From Dipteronia dyeriana (lineage: Eukaryota; Streptophyta; Magnoliopsida; Sapindales; Sapindaceae): a stretch of 64,000 nt of DNA. Positions within the stretch are counted from its first letter, which is position 1. The number at the start of each line of letters is the position of its first letter. A model generated the notes under the pieces. That model was not told where the DNA came from, searched no databases, and worked only from the letters and a program-made list of their open reading frames with translations. The position numbers and the translations under genes are program-made. Shown in pieces: positions 1 through 12,269 of the stretch. The DNA lies in NCBI GenBank assembly GCA_032871835.1, contig CM065297.1, positions 34,853,598 through 34,917,597 on the forward strand, written 5' to 3'.

Positions 1-2950
1 TTTTTTTTTAGTATATACATATATACTATTCCTAAAAATCAAGTTTATTCGTAAGTTTTGTTTTTCTTTCTTAACCATTAGTCTTGCTTGAGAAAGAATG
101 GAGATAGAAAATTAGAGATATGTATTGGAGAAGAGAGAGTTTAATATGATAATTAACAATTTAGGAGAGGGTGTTTAATTTGTAATATTTAATCTAATAA
201 TTTAGGAGATATAATTTCTTTTTTAATAATATAATTCAAAAGATTACTCATCAGATGAATCCAAAGGCTACAATGGTTTATCCTAACTTTTATTAAAATA
301 AAATGAATTGTCTTTAGAATTTATTTATTTTTAAATGGAGTGTCTTTAAAATAATAAGAGTAACAAAAGATAAAAAAATAATCTTGAAACAAACGGAAGT
401 GTTTATAGAATTTTTTTTTAATTTTTTTTTTTAGAATACAGTGTTTTTAAAAAAGAAGTGTAAAAAAAATTGGATAGTCAAAAGCTCTTAAAATAAAATT
501 ATCTGAAAATAAGTAATTTTACATTTATACTCATGCTAATTAAAATAAGTAATTTAACATGCACAATTCTTTATAAGATTTTGTATGTTCTTTTACAAAC
601 AAATTTCAATTTAACAAAAAAAAACAATCATCAAATAATATAATTTTGCATGTTCTGTATATAAAGTTCAAATTCAATTTACTGATAAAACGTTCAAGTT
701 CAATTTTTCATGTTGTCCGCAGTTCCGATCTATATAATTTATGAAACTATTTTTATTTTTTTGGTTTCCTGGATTGTATGCACCATAAACAAAATTAAAA
801 AAAATGAATTTTTTAATAAATAGGTTCCAGTATATGGACCGGTTTCAATGCATATAAACAATTATTCTATAACACCTTCAAGCTATAAAATCGTTAACTA
901 AAAAAAAAAGAGCTCTTATAGGGATTTCGGAGAGAAATTCAATTGTTTAATCCCATGAAGATTTATAAGAGATTTTTTTTTATCCTTCGTTAAAATAAGA
1001 AATATATTAAAAGAAAGAATTCAACACCATATCGAATTAGTATAAATTTTGAAATATATATTCTTTAGACGAATAGACTTGGAAGGGGATATTTTAATTG
1101 TAATCCAGTAATTTGGAATTAAGTTAAAAAACATGATTTTTTTTTTTAAGTTCTTTTTTAAATATATTTAAAATGTTTGATCACTTAAAAAAAAAAAAAA
1201 ATAGGTTCAATTCAGAACCATTATATCTTAGTGAAATAAACAGAACGAAAATGTTAGATTGAGATGCGTAAGTTCATAGGTATGATATGAAATGGCCTAA
1301 CCAAAGTGCAGAGACAACGGGATATGGTTACCCTTCCCTTAAAATCTTTTAAAAAAAAATAAAATTATTATATTTTAAAAACATTTGACTTTGAACCCCA
1401 AATTTTTTGTTTTTTATATACCTTTCAATGTTAAATTTTTTAGTCCAATTCCGGATCTAACAGTAGTATTTAGACCCTCTAACCTTCGCAAATGGATGGA
1501 TCTTAGTGATCTTCATCATCTTAGACAGACAACTCCACGTGATATTCTGAGGCTGATTTGTCATTATCATTTATTATCGTGATTCCTGTGAATTTGTGAA
1601 TGTCTGTAATTTGGTTGCTTTGAGTTTTTATTGTCGGTGTCTGGGTTGGGTCGCTTGCAAGGCTCTGCAAATGGGTATTGTGCATGAACGGAACATAAAC
1701 CGTATAAAAGTGATTATGTAAAGGCAAGACGAAAAGTGGATACTGGACCGTCCTGAGATTTTAGAGGTTTAATGGGAACTATAAAATCTAGATTTTTTAT
1801 ATATATTAAAATTTAAGAATAATATTTTTTATTGATTAGTTGGATTTCTGATTTTCGGTTTCATAATTCATAATACATATAAAATTCTAATAAAACTAAA
1901 ATAGAAAAAAGAAAAGAGGTTTTTCGGATTTAAAGAAGGAGGAGACGGAAAAAATGTATTAAATTACATTATAAAACAACTACAGTTGATTTCAAGAAAA
2001 GAACTTTAAAATTTCAATATAAGAATTGAAAAACAATTACTTTTCCACTGATTCATAATTTCACAAGATTCGTAAGAATAAAGTTGTCAACTGTCAAAGA
2101 ACTCTAAGAAAATTTCGAATGTCCGACTCTGATACAGTGAATTGTAATTTGTCGTTTGAAAATGATTTGTTTCTTTAACGAGTCTTTTTTTAAAAAAATA
2201 TATATATGAACTGTTTATAAATATTTTTTTTATGAACCTTTTACGTGATGTTTTTTTTATTAAATTAAAAAACTCTATCAGATTTCAAAATAAAAATACA
2301 TAATAAACTGAATTTGAGGAACTTAGAAAACAGGGGCCCAAGAAGCCCTATGCCCGGGGCCGGCCCTGATGATAAAAGTTCAATCAATTATTGTAAAACA
2401 TTTTCAAAAAGGATGCCAGATCTTGGTTTGCATGGTTGCCTTCCCAACTCATAAAGGATAATTATATTTGAGAATTAAAAAGGATGTCAGAACTTGGTTT
2501 GCATTGTTGTACTTGATTTTTATTTTATAATTTATATAAAGAGAGCTTTCATTATAATCTTTAATATATATTTTTTTACGACTCATTTCTAACTAAATTT
2601 TATTCTAAAATTTTAAATTTAAAAATATTCTAAGACACCTTTTTTTTTTTTCTAAAATTATCTCTTTTATATTGTGACACTCATATTATAAAGACACTTT
2701 ATTTTAAAAAATATTTTTTTCTAATAACACTCTATTTTATTTAATATTTTGAATATCTCTTTAGAAAATTGGAAACAGAAAATGGAAAATTGATGTGAAG
2801 TAATAAAATGAAAATAAAATAGAGAATAAAAATGTACAAAAGTGAAAAGATCGAAACGATAAGAAAATAGTTTTTGAGATCAAACTGTGAAAATAGGGAA
2901 AGAATATTCTTTTCTGTCTCTTAGATTTTATGTCGAGTAAAAAAAAAAAT
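1..2950. other. AT-rich intergenic spacer
   Basis: No coding region is supported here. The sequence is dominated by A/T runs and short open frames with no recognisable domain. Around 2351-2371 there is a short GC-rich palindromic stretch containing GGGGCCGGCCCTG. It resembles the end of a DNA transposon, but no partner end was found. Confidence 0.7.
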
Positions 2951-2951
2951 T

Positions 2952-3082
2952 AGAAAAAAATAATTGTAAATATATTTTTCTTGAAAAGGGAATATATATA
3001 TGTAATTATATTGAGAAAAAAATAATTGTAAATATATTTTTCTTGAAAAGGGAATATATATATATATGTATGTATGTATGTA
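2952..3082. repeat. Tandem duplication (~62 bp) plus (GTAT)n
   Basis: A unit beginning GAAAAAAATAATTGTAAAT and running to GGGAATATATATA occurs twice back to back with almost no change. It is followed by TATA and GTAT microsatellite steps near 3060-3082. This is seen directly in the sequence and looks like simple slippage or duplication in spacer DNA. Confidence 0.75.
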
Positions 3083-3584
3083 TTGCAAAATTCATAAATA
3101 GCTTTAAAATGATAAGGTTATTCAAAACTGTACATTTTCAATAATTTGTTTTTTATCAAAAAGAAATGGTTAATGGACAAGTGTGCCCCTTATGCATTTC
3201 TGATGTGGCACTCAAGACACGATGTTCGTTTGAAATTTGAAAACTAAATAAAGTAAAAAATATATAACAAATTAAATGAAATTAAAATCATTTTAGCATG
3301 TGAACTTGGGAAACAAAATCGGTTTTCAGAAAGTGCCATTGTTGAGTGAGAGAGCGGTTTTCCGAGAGAGAAGACTGTAGACTAAGAAGATTTGATCAAG
3401 ACCAGAGACAAGATTTGTTTGTCACTGACGGATTGTTAATTAACAAAGAGTTTCGTTGTGGAGAGAGAAAGATGATGTAGGTGTGTGTCTTATTTCAATT
3501 AAAGATTGTTGAACTTTGGGTTTCAATTTTGTAAACAATGTGTGTGTTTTGAATGACTGAATTCTTAGTTTAAGGTTGAAATTA
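3083..3584. other. Non-coding spacer before the tandem array
   Basis: No coding region is supported. The stretch contains a purine-rich part (GAGAGAGAAAG-type). It may be the 5' untranslated or terminal part of the mobile element that contributed the DUF1985 fragment further right, but terminal inverted repeats could not be fixed. Confidence 0.4.
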
Positions 3585-4512
3585 CCCAGAATGGTTACAT
3601 GCTAAACTGACTTAACAATCGAGCATGTAAACAGTAGTACAAGTCATCATGGTTGTTAAACAGCGTGTAAAGATGCCCAGAATCGTTACACGCTAAAATC
3701 ACTTTACAACCTAGCGTGTAAACGTTTGTACAAGTCAATGTGTAACGTTGTTTATCTCTACAACGTGTAAAGATTCTGGATTTTATTACATTCCAAAATG
3801 ATTTTACAATTGCGCGTGTAAACACATTTTATATGGTAATAGATGAACGTGTAAAGATTGTGGGTTTGATTTGTGTGAAATTGCAAATGACCCAGAATGG
3901 TTACACGCTAACATGAGTTTACAATCCAAAGTTTTTGGGCATGATTTGTGTGAACTTGTAGATGACCCAGAATTGTTACACGCTAAATGAGTTTACATTG
4001 TAGCATGTAAACCCTTATACAATTCAACATGAAACAATACTGGGCGTGTAAAGATTCTAGGCACTATTTATGTGAACCTGTGGATGACTTAGAATCGTTA
4101 CACGCTAAATGGGTTTACATTGTAGCTTGTAAACCCTTGTACAATTCAGAACGTAACGATGTTGAGTGTGTAAAGATTCTGGGCATTATTTGTGTGAACT
4201 TAAAATGACCCAGAATCATTACATGCTAAATGGGTTTACATTGTATCGTGTAAACCCTTGTAAAATTAAGCGTGTAAGGATGTTGTAATGTACATCGTGT
4301 AAATATTTTGGGCATGATGTGTGTGAACTTGTGGATGACCTAGAATCGTTACACGCTAAATGGGTTTACATTGTAGCGTGTAAACCCTTGTACAATTTAG
4401 TGTGTAATGATGTTGTATATACAACGTGTAAAGAATGGTTACACGCCATTGTTTAAATGATCGTGTAACCTTTGTATAAGTCATCGTGTAAAGAGTTTTA
4501 TGTAGCATGTAA
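3585..4512. repeat. ~122-bp tandem array rich in TTACACGC/GCGTGTAA
   Basis: At least seven diverged copies of a unit built around GACCCAGAATCGTTACACGC, then TTTACATTGTAGCGTGTAAACC and a stretch ending in GTGTGAACTTGTGGATGA. TTACACGC or its variants start near 3594, 3686, 3901, 3976, 4098, 4219 and 4349. The last four are spaced 122, 121 and 130 bp, and the earlier copies are rearranged. Each unit holds the motif TTACACGC and its reverse complement GCGTGTAA, so a transcript could form repeated short hairpins. The array lies just upstream of the DUF1985 fragment and probably belongs to the same element. Confidence 0.85.
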
Positions 4513-4649
4513 AGATTTTTAGCATGGTTTGTTTGAGATTTTTTCTGTTTGTCCTTATGATGTACCTAACTATCATGGAAATATTTTCAGGTTGTAACCA
4601 AAGGATGAAAACGTACAAGAGACTAAGCCTGCGAAAGAACCAGAGAATT

Positions 4650-5530
4650 CAGATGGCAGATGCAGACCGAGCAGAGAATGTGAGCATACCAGAGGTTGAG
4701 AACCTACTTATGACTGGGAATGTAGCACAGACTGAGAACGTAACACAAAATGAGAACATAGTAGAGAATGAAGAGCCATAACAGAACGAAGACATGGATC
4801 AGTATTTGTTACACCCGAGGAATACGTAGGCGTATGACATAACGATAACAGTGCATTGCAAACTGAAATTGATCCATCACATTAAGGAAGTGTTGGTTGA
4901 CTGCGGTGAGTTGGAAGAGTTCAAGAAAAGTTGTTTTAGGCATTACTTGGATCTACCATATTACATGAGGGGTTTATTTCAAGTGCAGTACATACATAAC
5001 CTATTGCTCCGCCAAATTCGGTTCTCGGGTGCCAATGATGATGAGATATGGTTTACTATTGGGAACACCAAAGTTAGAATAGGAAAGAGAGAGTTATGTT
5101 TGTGCACTGGCCTGAAGTTTGTTGAATTACCGGATATTTTTATGAGAGATTACGGTTCCCGTGTAGGATGGGATCCACATGAGATATTTTGGTGGAGACG
5201 GATATTTATTATTGGATCAGCATTTGAACAGATTCTTAAGGGGTGGGTTTGAGAAGAAAGGTGATGGTTTGAAGATGACATTGATTTTATTTACGAACAA
5301 CATCCTATTTGGCCAGGATTACCGGAGACAAGTCACGTACTGGCTAATGTCGTTGATTGAGGACATAAAAGCTTTCAATTCGTTCCCATGGGGACATTAC
5401 GTGTTCAAGATGACATTGTACTACATCTGAATCGGTTTTAAGGTGTCGGAGCCAATGGGTCCTGCTAGAAGATACAACATTTACGGTTTTATTTGGGGAG
5501 TTCAGGTACCGTGACAACATTGTGAACGTA
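4650..5530 (+). pseudogene. DUF1985-domain protein fragment (MULE/Ulp1-type transposon gene)
   Basis: The plus-strand frame starting near 4651 (MADADRAEN) reads through acidic repeats to a stop at 4779. After another stop near 4828 it continues as a domain containing VHCKLKLIHHIKEVLVDCGE, RGLFQVQYIHNLLLRQIRFS and WFTIGNTKVRIGKRELCLCTGL, then after a frameshift near 5180-5250, DIKAFNSFPWGHYVF. These blocks, in this order, match the plant DUF1985 domain, which occurs in proteins carried by Mutator-like elements, often with a Ulp1-type cysteine protease. No protease part is present, because the gene is cut at 5530 by the left LTR of the next element. Stops and the frameshift make it a pseudogene. 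The domain assignment is from motif memory; the link to the upstream tandem array is inferred. Confidence 0.7.
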
Positions 5531-6274
5531 TGGTACCAAAAGGGTACCATCATGCTAATGCAAGCACCACGCCATCAAGAGTAGACTAGTACACCAGGAT
5601 ATCAAGCCCCGAAGGTACAGAGTCAGCGTTCTCCTACAACAACATGGACGAAAAAGGTTGACCCTTTCACCATTTAAATCATCATAAATGAGACCAAATA
5701 CATCAACTAATTCGTAATTCAAATATAAACGGAAACCATCACGTAATTGAAGGAAGCAATTCCTATGTTAAGTGATAGCCTTCATCAGTGCCAATCAATT
5801 CCAATAATTGCAATTCAAATTGTCCCAATTTATGGGGTTTTAATTGGAAGAATCAGATAAGATAAACACAACGCCATAAATCGAAGTAAAGGAGTGAAGG
5901 TTGGATGGTTTGATACATAATCCTGAATCTGGAATTCATTAGCCGAGTATTCACCATTATCGACAGAGAGTTATTCACCATCGCCTTATAAAATATCCAC
6001 TTACGACTAGTAAGAGACCGCATACGCCTTTTGTGTATGAGAGATTGAGAGAAAAGTGAATCACCACCATTGTATCAACAAGTCTAAAATTCAGTATAAC
6101 AGTCATTTTCCCGATACATAACACATCCCTTGTTTACTCTCTTCTTGTTATCTCTCCCTTGTTTTTAGTAAAACCATGGTACCTAGAGGTACCTACCCTG
6201 CTTCAATCTACTAGGTTGCAGTTTGAGGGTGTTAATTGAAATTCCTCACCCAAAGCGATTTTTCGATTAACACA
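5531..6274 (+). repeat. 5' LTR of Tat element 1
   Basis: It starts TGGTACC and ends close to CGATTAACACA, just before a gypsy-type leader. The first ~500 bp align with 18814-19308. Shared blocks include CATGCTAATGCAAGCACCAC, GAGACCAAATA and the GATGGTTTGATACATAATCC-like segment. The left border falls exactly where the DUF1985 similarity stops. Confidence 0.85.
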
Positions 6275-6297
6275 TTTTGGCACCGTTTGTGGGAAAA
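6275..6297 (+). other. Leader / primer-binding region of Tat element 1
   Basis: TTTTGGCACCGTTTGTGGGAA directly follows the LTR end. It corresponds to the TGGCGCCGT(C/T)TGTGGG leader seen after the 5' LTR in many plant Tat elements. Which tRNA primes it was not determined. Confidence 0.6.
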
Positions 6298-6339
6298 TTT
6301 CCATACCCTTTAAAAACCTATAAACTTTGTTTTGCAACA

Positions 6340-7720
6340 TACTAAAATGAGGCTCTGATCCACCCAAGGGCAACCCGAGCCGTTAGGGAACCAATTAATC
6401 GTTCCAAACCAAAAATGTCAGAAGCGAGGGAAGGTCGAAGCATCGCAACCTAGCTCCAGTACCTCCAACAAACAAAAGAGCCACTCCCAAAGTCCCAATT
6501 GTTTCGATAGCAGGCCAGACCATCCTAGAGCAACATGTTGTAACTTTCGTGGAGAGTATATGCCTTCAACTGATCACAGAAGGGATCACCCTCAGTTCGT
6601 AGTAACAAGTACCAGAGGTGATACCATCATAATAGGTACTCGAATACCGACCTTTGACAAACTCGGGCCACCATCTCCAGTACTAGTCCTCAATAGACCT
6701 GGACCCCAGCCTCCAATTCGTGACCGACCTATGAATTTTTAACCTTGATAAGTGAGATCGGCATTCGATATCCCAGATAGGGAACCTCACCCCCCCCTTC
6801 TAGGCCAGTAGTGGAGGGGAGACAGCCTTGAATCGTCGCTGGAGGTAGCGCCAGTAATAGAAGGAGCACCTGGGGAAACCTCCCTTAAGGAGAGAACCGA
6901 AACGAAGCATCAGTGGCGTATGAGGGGTCTGATGATGAGGGTTCAGATGTCGAATCCAAGAATGGTGGATCTAAGCGCTTTCATGATCTGGTGGCCAGAA
7001 TGGCCAAGGAAATCCAGGATATGAATAAAGGTAAGCACCGGGAGAACCGGATGGATCCCTTAGGCGAAATGAACGTACCATTCTCGTGGAGAATTAGGGA
7101 AGCAAAGTTGCCCTCTAAATTTAAGATGTCGGTTGAGAAGTTTTCTAGAACGGAGGATCCATTAAGCCACGTTGAAAGTTTTATACACCAAATGGAGGTC
7201 CAAAATGCTACACGGTTCGCCATGTGCAGAATGTTCAAAACGGCATTGACCGACTGTGTAAAGACACGGTTCAGAAAACTACCACCAGGTAGTGTCGACT
7301 CTTTTACCCGTTGAACTAGTGATTTTGGTGCTCAGATCCAAGGTATTAAACCTCGCCCCTAAGGATCCCATCCACCTCCAATATGTGATTTGGGAGCGGG
7401 GAGAATCAGTAAGGTCCTATAGAGAGAAGTTCCACAAAAAAGTGGTCCAAATGAGGGTCTTTGCATAGAAAGAGACCTTGGCCAACTTTAGGAGGAATTT
7501 GTGGCCCGATAGACTATTTCGATCATTTACGAAGCACCCATCTGAGATGTACCAAGAGGCTTATGACAAGGCCATAGATTAGGTGGGGATAGGCGAACAA
7601 CTCAGGGTTAAGATGGAGCACAATAACCTGAGGTCTGCCAATCACCTGAAGAAGGAAAAGGCTAATCTGGACCAGTTCAAAAGGTTTAGAACCGACCTCC
7701 TAACTGATCCACGTACCGGC
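6340..7720 (+). pseudogene. Decayed gag, Tat element 1
   Basis: The open part at 6913-7314 includes PFSWRIREAKLPSKFKMSVE, DPLSHVESFIHQM and a CRMFKTAL..CVKTRFRKLPPGSVDSF block. This is the usual order of the plant Tat Gag core (PF..I..A.LP.KFKMP, DP..H...F, CR.F...L.G.A..WF..LP.GSI.SF). Conserved positions are lost, for example R where W is usual in the W-F/Y pair, and a stop follows at 7312. Downstream similarity continues in changing frames to about 7720. A shorter open stretch (6560-6742) is probably the N-terminal part. Non-functional. Confidence 0.8.
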
Positions 7721-8299
7721 TGCCACCTTTCCAACCTTAATGGGAACGGTACCCAGCCATAAAGACCCCTCCTAGAGCAACACCTCCACCAAGGGAAATA
7801 GTGTGGATAGCTAGAGAGAATGAGGGATACTGTCATTATACCTTTGTCAACGTATACCGTGAAACCATTTACCTCACCATCTGCGACAAGGGGCTGCTCA
7901 GAAACCTGGTCCAATGAAGGTACCAGCTAATCAAAAAAATTGTTACAAATACTTTGATTTCCATAAAGATGTGAAACATAACACATCAGGGTGTTACAAC
8001 CTGTGTAACTAGATCGAAGGGCTGATAAGAGGAGGTTGCTTGGTTAAATTCTTACAGTAGATATGTGATAGCATTCGAGAAAGGAAGAAGGAACAAGGAG
8101 ATATCAAGGCGACAGAAGAAATAAGGAAGGTGAAAGGGAAGGATCTGGTGCAGCAGGTTCAAGCACAGCAGGTCCAGGCAGTTCACACTATCAGCGGGGG
8201 TCCCACCAAAGCAAGAACTTCCAATAATTCCAAGAAAAACCACGCTAAAAAGGTGTCCCTGATCGAGATAGGTCAGTACGTTTTTAGAATCGTCTAGGG

Positions 8300-8740
8300 G
8301 TCACCAAGACTCTCATGCTTAACCCAAATCATTTTTACTGAAGATGATATGTACAACACAGTGCAACCCACTGATGACCCTACGGTCGCTACCGTACAGA
8401 TAGCCAACTGTTTGGTCCACCGTATTCTTGTCAATATCGGCAACAGTGTTGACATCCTCTTTAATGATGCTCTAAAGAAGTTTAACCTGGACCACCCTTG
8501 CTACAACATTTGTACCATGCCACTGTATGGTTTCACTGGGACTCGCTAGTACCTACCGAGCCAATGATCCTACTTGTAATAATGGGGCAAGCGACACCCC
8601 AATAAAACTTCATGACAGATTTCATCGTGATTGATACCCCGTCGGCCTACAACGCCATCCTTGGGAGGCCCTTTCTATTAGCCATCAATGGTGTTCTCTC
8701 AATCTCCATAACGTTCTGAAGTTTCTGGTAGGTGACAAGG
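8300..8740 (+). pseudogene. Decayed retropepsin-type protease, Tat element 1
   Basis: The frame at 8349-8549 contains VHRILVNIGNSVDILF, matching the Tat protease motif RILVD.GSS.DIL but with Asn in place of the catalytic Asp. About 60 nt past the stop, another frame gives FMTDFIVIDTPSAYNAILGR, the conserved C-terminal protease block (YNAILGRP). The frame breaks and the lost catalytic Asp mean it cannot work. Confidence 0.8.
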
Positions 8741-8931
8741 TAGAAGAGGTACGAGGGGACCAACAAGCAGCATGTAAATGCTACCCAGTATGTACCAATC
8801 CAGTAACACTAGCCAAGCATTGTGTGCAGGTAACTGTCATACGGTCCTTGGAGTTATCAAGAGGGAGTCACGAGAACCTAGATTAGACAGTTAAGGAGAA
8901 GCCTGAGGCAGAGGTTCAAGTTACTGAGGAT

Positions 8932-9812
8932 GTGGAAGAGGAAGAAAGAGGGTGGGCTAGTGGTCACCTTGACGAGCTAGAAAATGTATCAACCATGGAG
9001 GATGATCCCTCAAATGTGGTGAAAGTAAGAGCCGCGTTGGACGAAGGAATGAATGAGGGTCTAGTTAGGCTTCTTCATGAGTTCAAAGACGTATTCACCT
9101 GGAGCCACGAAAAGATTCCAGGAATCTCGATTACCTTGGCAGCTCACAGGTTGGCAGTCGATGCCACATCCAAACCAGTCAAGCAGAAGCGGTGGTACTT
9201 CAATCCAGAGAGGAATACTGCAGTACAGGAACAAGTAGACAAGCTTCTAAAGGCTAGGTTCATCAGGGAATCCCGATACCCTGAATGGATCGCCAATGTG
9301 GTAATAGAGACCAAGGCAAACAGGAAGTGGTGAATGTGCGTTAATTATACCAATCTCAACCACGCCTGCCCAAAGGACTTTTTTCTGCTCTGAAGATCGA
9401 CCATGGATGCCTTTTCGGGGGGTACAATCAAATCATGATCATCCCATCGACTAGGATAAGACCTTTACTGATACAAGGTAATGCCGTTTGGTCTTAAGAA
9501 TACAGGTGCTACTTACCAGCGATTGGTGAATCGACTGTTTAAGGAATAAATAGGGAAAACGATGTAGGTGTACATAAATGATATGATCACCAAGTCCAGG
9601 AAGCTAATTAGCACCAAGACCATTTTCGTCAAACTTTTCAAGTAATCAAGAAGAATCGGATGCGGTTGAACCCCGCTAAATACGCTTTCGAGGTAGCAGC
9701 GGGAATGTTCCTTGGATTCGTGGTGCACGAGAGAGTAATTGAAGCCAATCCAGAGAAGATCAGGGTCATCCTATATCTTGAGTCTCCCATTTCCCTTAAA
9801 TAGATATAAGGA
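8932..9812 (+). pseudogene. Decayed reverse transcriptase, Tat element 1
   Basis: The open stretch 8932-9333 gives the linker and RT start: FKDVFTWSHEKIPGI, KQKRWYFNPERNTAVQEQV, LLKARFIRESRYPEWIANVV. Across stops and frameshifts one can follow CVNYTNLNHACPKD, MPFGLKNTGATYQRLVN and VYINDMITKS, where the usual YIDD is now YIND, then GFVVHERVIEANPEKI. Order and motifs fit gypsy RT. Confidence 0.85.
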
Positions 9813-10800
9813 TTGACCGGTCGGGTAACAACCCTCAACCGTTTCATATCGTGGTATACCGATAAATGCATTCCCTTCTTCAAAGCTATCAAGCAAGGGA
9901 AGAATATGAAATGGGACCAAGGCAGCGAGCTAGCCTTCCAATCTTTGAAGGAATATCTAGTTAGCTCACCACTGTTAGTCGGAGAGAGGAGCTACAACTA
10001 TATCTGGCAGTATCTTAAATCGCTGTTAGTGGGGCCCTGTTAAAAGAACGTGGAGATGGAGTTCAGCAACCCATCTATTTTGTGAGTCATGCTTTGTCCA
10101 AACTGGAGGAGAAATATACTCTCTTGGAGAAGCTCGCATTTACCCTCATGACCATGGCTAGAAAGCTCTGCCCTTATTTCAAAGCTCACTAGATCACGGT
10201 GATCACCTATTAACCACTGAGATAGTTCCTCCAAAGACCAGACTTATCGAGGAGGTTAGTATTGTGGGCTCTGGATCTCACGTAGTACAATATCAGGCAC
10301 AAAGCCAGAACCACAATCAAAGTCAGGCTTTGGCCCATTTCGTGGTAGAGTTCAACATGAAATCCGATCTCAGTACCGCACCAAGCTTGGACTAGGTCCA
10401 TCAAAATAAAAGAAACATGCAGGCTGGCCCACCGATCGAGAATTCTATATTCTACATACAGATAGAGCGTCTATCGAGGTAGGCAGTGGTGCATGGATTG
10501 TTTTAACCGATCTAGAAAAGATCGAGTTCTGTCATTGCTTCAGCTTTGAGTTCAACGCCACAAATAACGAGGCAAAATGCGAAGCCTTGCTAGTAGAAAT
10601 AAGGATGGCCGCAGAACTTGGATCATATTACCTCATTGTTAGAGCGACTCGCAACTGGTGGTCAACCAGATAACGGGGTAGTACCAAGCGAAGCGAGAAA
10701 ATAAGGGGGCCTACGTTGAAAGGGTTCGAAAACTCATGACCCGGTTTAAGGAAGTCAAGATAGAGCAGATGCCTATCCAGTAGAACCATCAGGCAGATGT
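9813..10800 (+). pseudogene. Decayed RNase H plus second (archaeal-type) RNase H, Tat element 1
   Basis: The first part (9813-10330) continues from RT with LTGRVTTLNRFISWYTDKCIPFFKAIKQGKNMKWD, read in short blocks, and a broken RNase H with LLEKLAFTLMTMARKL. The second (about 10440-10790) has HTDRASIEVGSGAWIVL followed by NATNNEAKCEALL, a degraded form of the second RNase H typical of Tat elements (DGSS...GSGAG, NNEAEYEAL). Multiple stops. The presence of two RNase H domains is the main lineage evidence. Confidence 0.75.
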
Positions 10801-10816
10801 CCTAGTCAAGATTGTC

Positions 10817-12138
10817 ATGAGCGGAGGACAGGCGCTGCCAAAAGAAGTACCGCTCCAGCTAATTTCCCAAGCAAGCATAGCCGAGGGAAAAGAGTTGAAC
10901 CCAGTGGATTGCCTCTCATGTTTGATGGATCTTATTATAGACTACCTTTATGAGGAAAAACTTCCCGAAGATCTTGATCAAGCGCGCAGGCTTAAAAGAA
11001 TCTTGGTTCGATACTGTCTGGTAGAAGGGTACCTCTATCGTAGGGGAAGATCTCTCCCCCTACTTAGTTGTATGCACCCTGATGATGCGAGTTGGGCACT
11101 CAGAGAAGTGCACTCAGGGGAATGTGGGAACCATACAGATAGCGAAGTGCTAGCCTACCAAGTGCTCCACATTGGGTATTTTTTGCCCATCTTACACCAC
11201 AATCCAATGTAGTTTATACGTTCTTATAAACTGTGCCATAAAACAACTAATCTGAATCATTTTCTACTAGAACAACTCTCCTTTATCAGCTCACCTTATC
11301 CATTTGCCATCTGTGTGGTATATCTTATTGGACTGCTTCTAACCGATCATGGTCAGACAAAACATGCAATAATAGCCATCGACTACTTTACCAGGTAGGT
11401 AGAAGTAGAATCTCTTTTCAAGATAACAGAGGAGAACACGACTAAGTTCACCAAAAAGAGCGTGGTCTCCCATTTCGGTACCCCGATGGCCATCATCACA
11501 GATCTGGGAAAGCAATTCAATAATGCACGATTCAAGGACTTTTGTGAGAACCTAAGAATTGAGCTCCGTTTTACGTCAGTAGCTCATCCTCAGACCAACG
11601 GACTAGTTGAGGCTAAAAACAAAACAATTAAGAAGCTCTAACAGAAAAAGGGAAACTGGTCAGAGGAGCTCCCAGATGTGCCATGAGTCTACCGTACCAT
11701 AAAGAGGACCGTTACTGGAGAGACCCCGTACTCACTGACTTTCAGGGTAGAAGTAGTCCTGTCAATCGAACATAAACTAACTTCTTTCAAGGTTCAACAT
11801 TTGGAACCAGAAGGTATGAAGTCAAGTTGAGGGCAAACCTGGACCTCCTAGTAGAGAAGTAGGACAATGTGGCAAATAGAGTAACATTTTACCAGAGTTG
11901 GATCGATCGGTACTTCAACAAGAAAGTCAGGAGTCACAACTTTAAGGAAGGAGACTTAGTCCTTAGAAAAGTAACCTAGAACACCCGGAAGAGATCTGAC
12001 GAGGTACTAGCACCAAATTTTGAAGACCCCTACCTGGTTAAGATGGTAATTCTGGGGGCCTATAAGTTGGAAGAAATGGAAAGATGTCCCATCATCCATA
12101 CTTGGAACACAGATTTCCTCAAGAAATTCTATCCATAG
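10817..12138 (+). pseudogene. Decayed integrase, Tat element 1
   Basis: 10817-11212 covers the region before integrase and its HHCC-type N-terminus (LREVHSGECGNHTDSEVLA). Later frames show AIIAIDYFTR, FGTPMAIITDLGKQF, HPQTNGLVEAKNKTIKKL and GETPYSLTFRVEVV, i.e. the D,D,E core in order. Stops interrupt it throughout. Similarity to the integrase of Tat element 2 (37449-38475) is high by eye, so the two elements are of the same or sister families. Confidence 0.85.
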
Positions 12139-12269
12139 AAGAATCGGGAACTCAAGTGGTCACTGACCGGTACCATATTGGGTAGGTACCACCTAATACT
12201 TGTATTACCTAAAATTTGTATCGCCAGTTGAATAATCAATAAAGAATCATCTCTTTCGCCTTCTACACC

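Noticed and set aside
2351..2371. GGGGCCGGCCCTG as a transposon terminal inverted repeat
   Set aside because: Looks like a known type of plant DNA-transposon end, but no matching partner or target duplication was found nearby.
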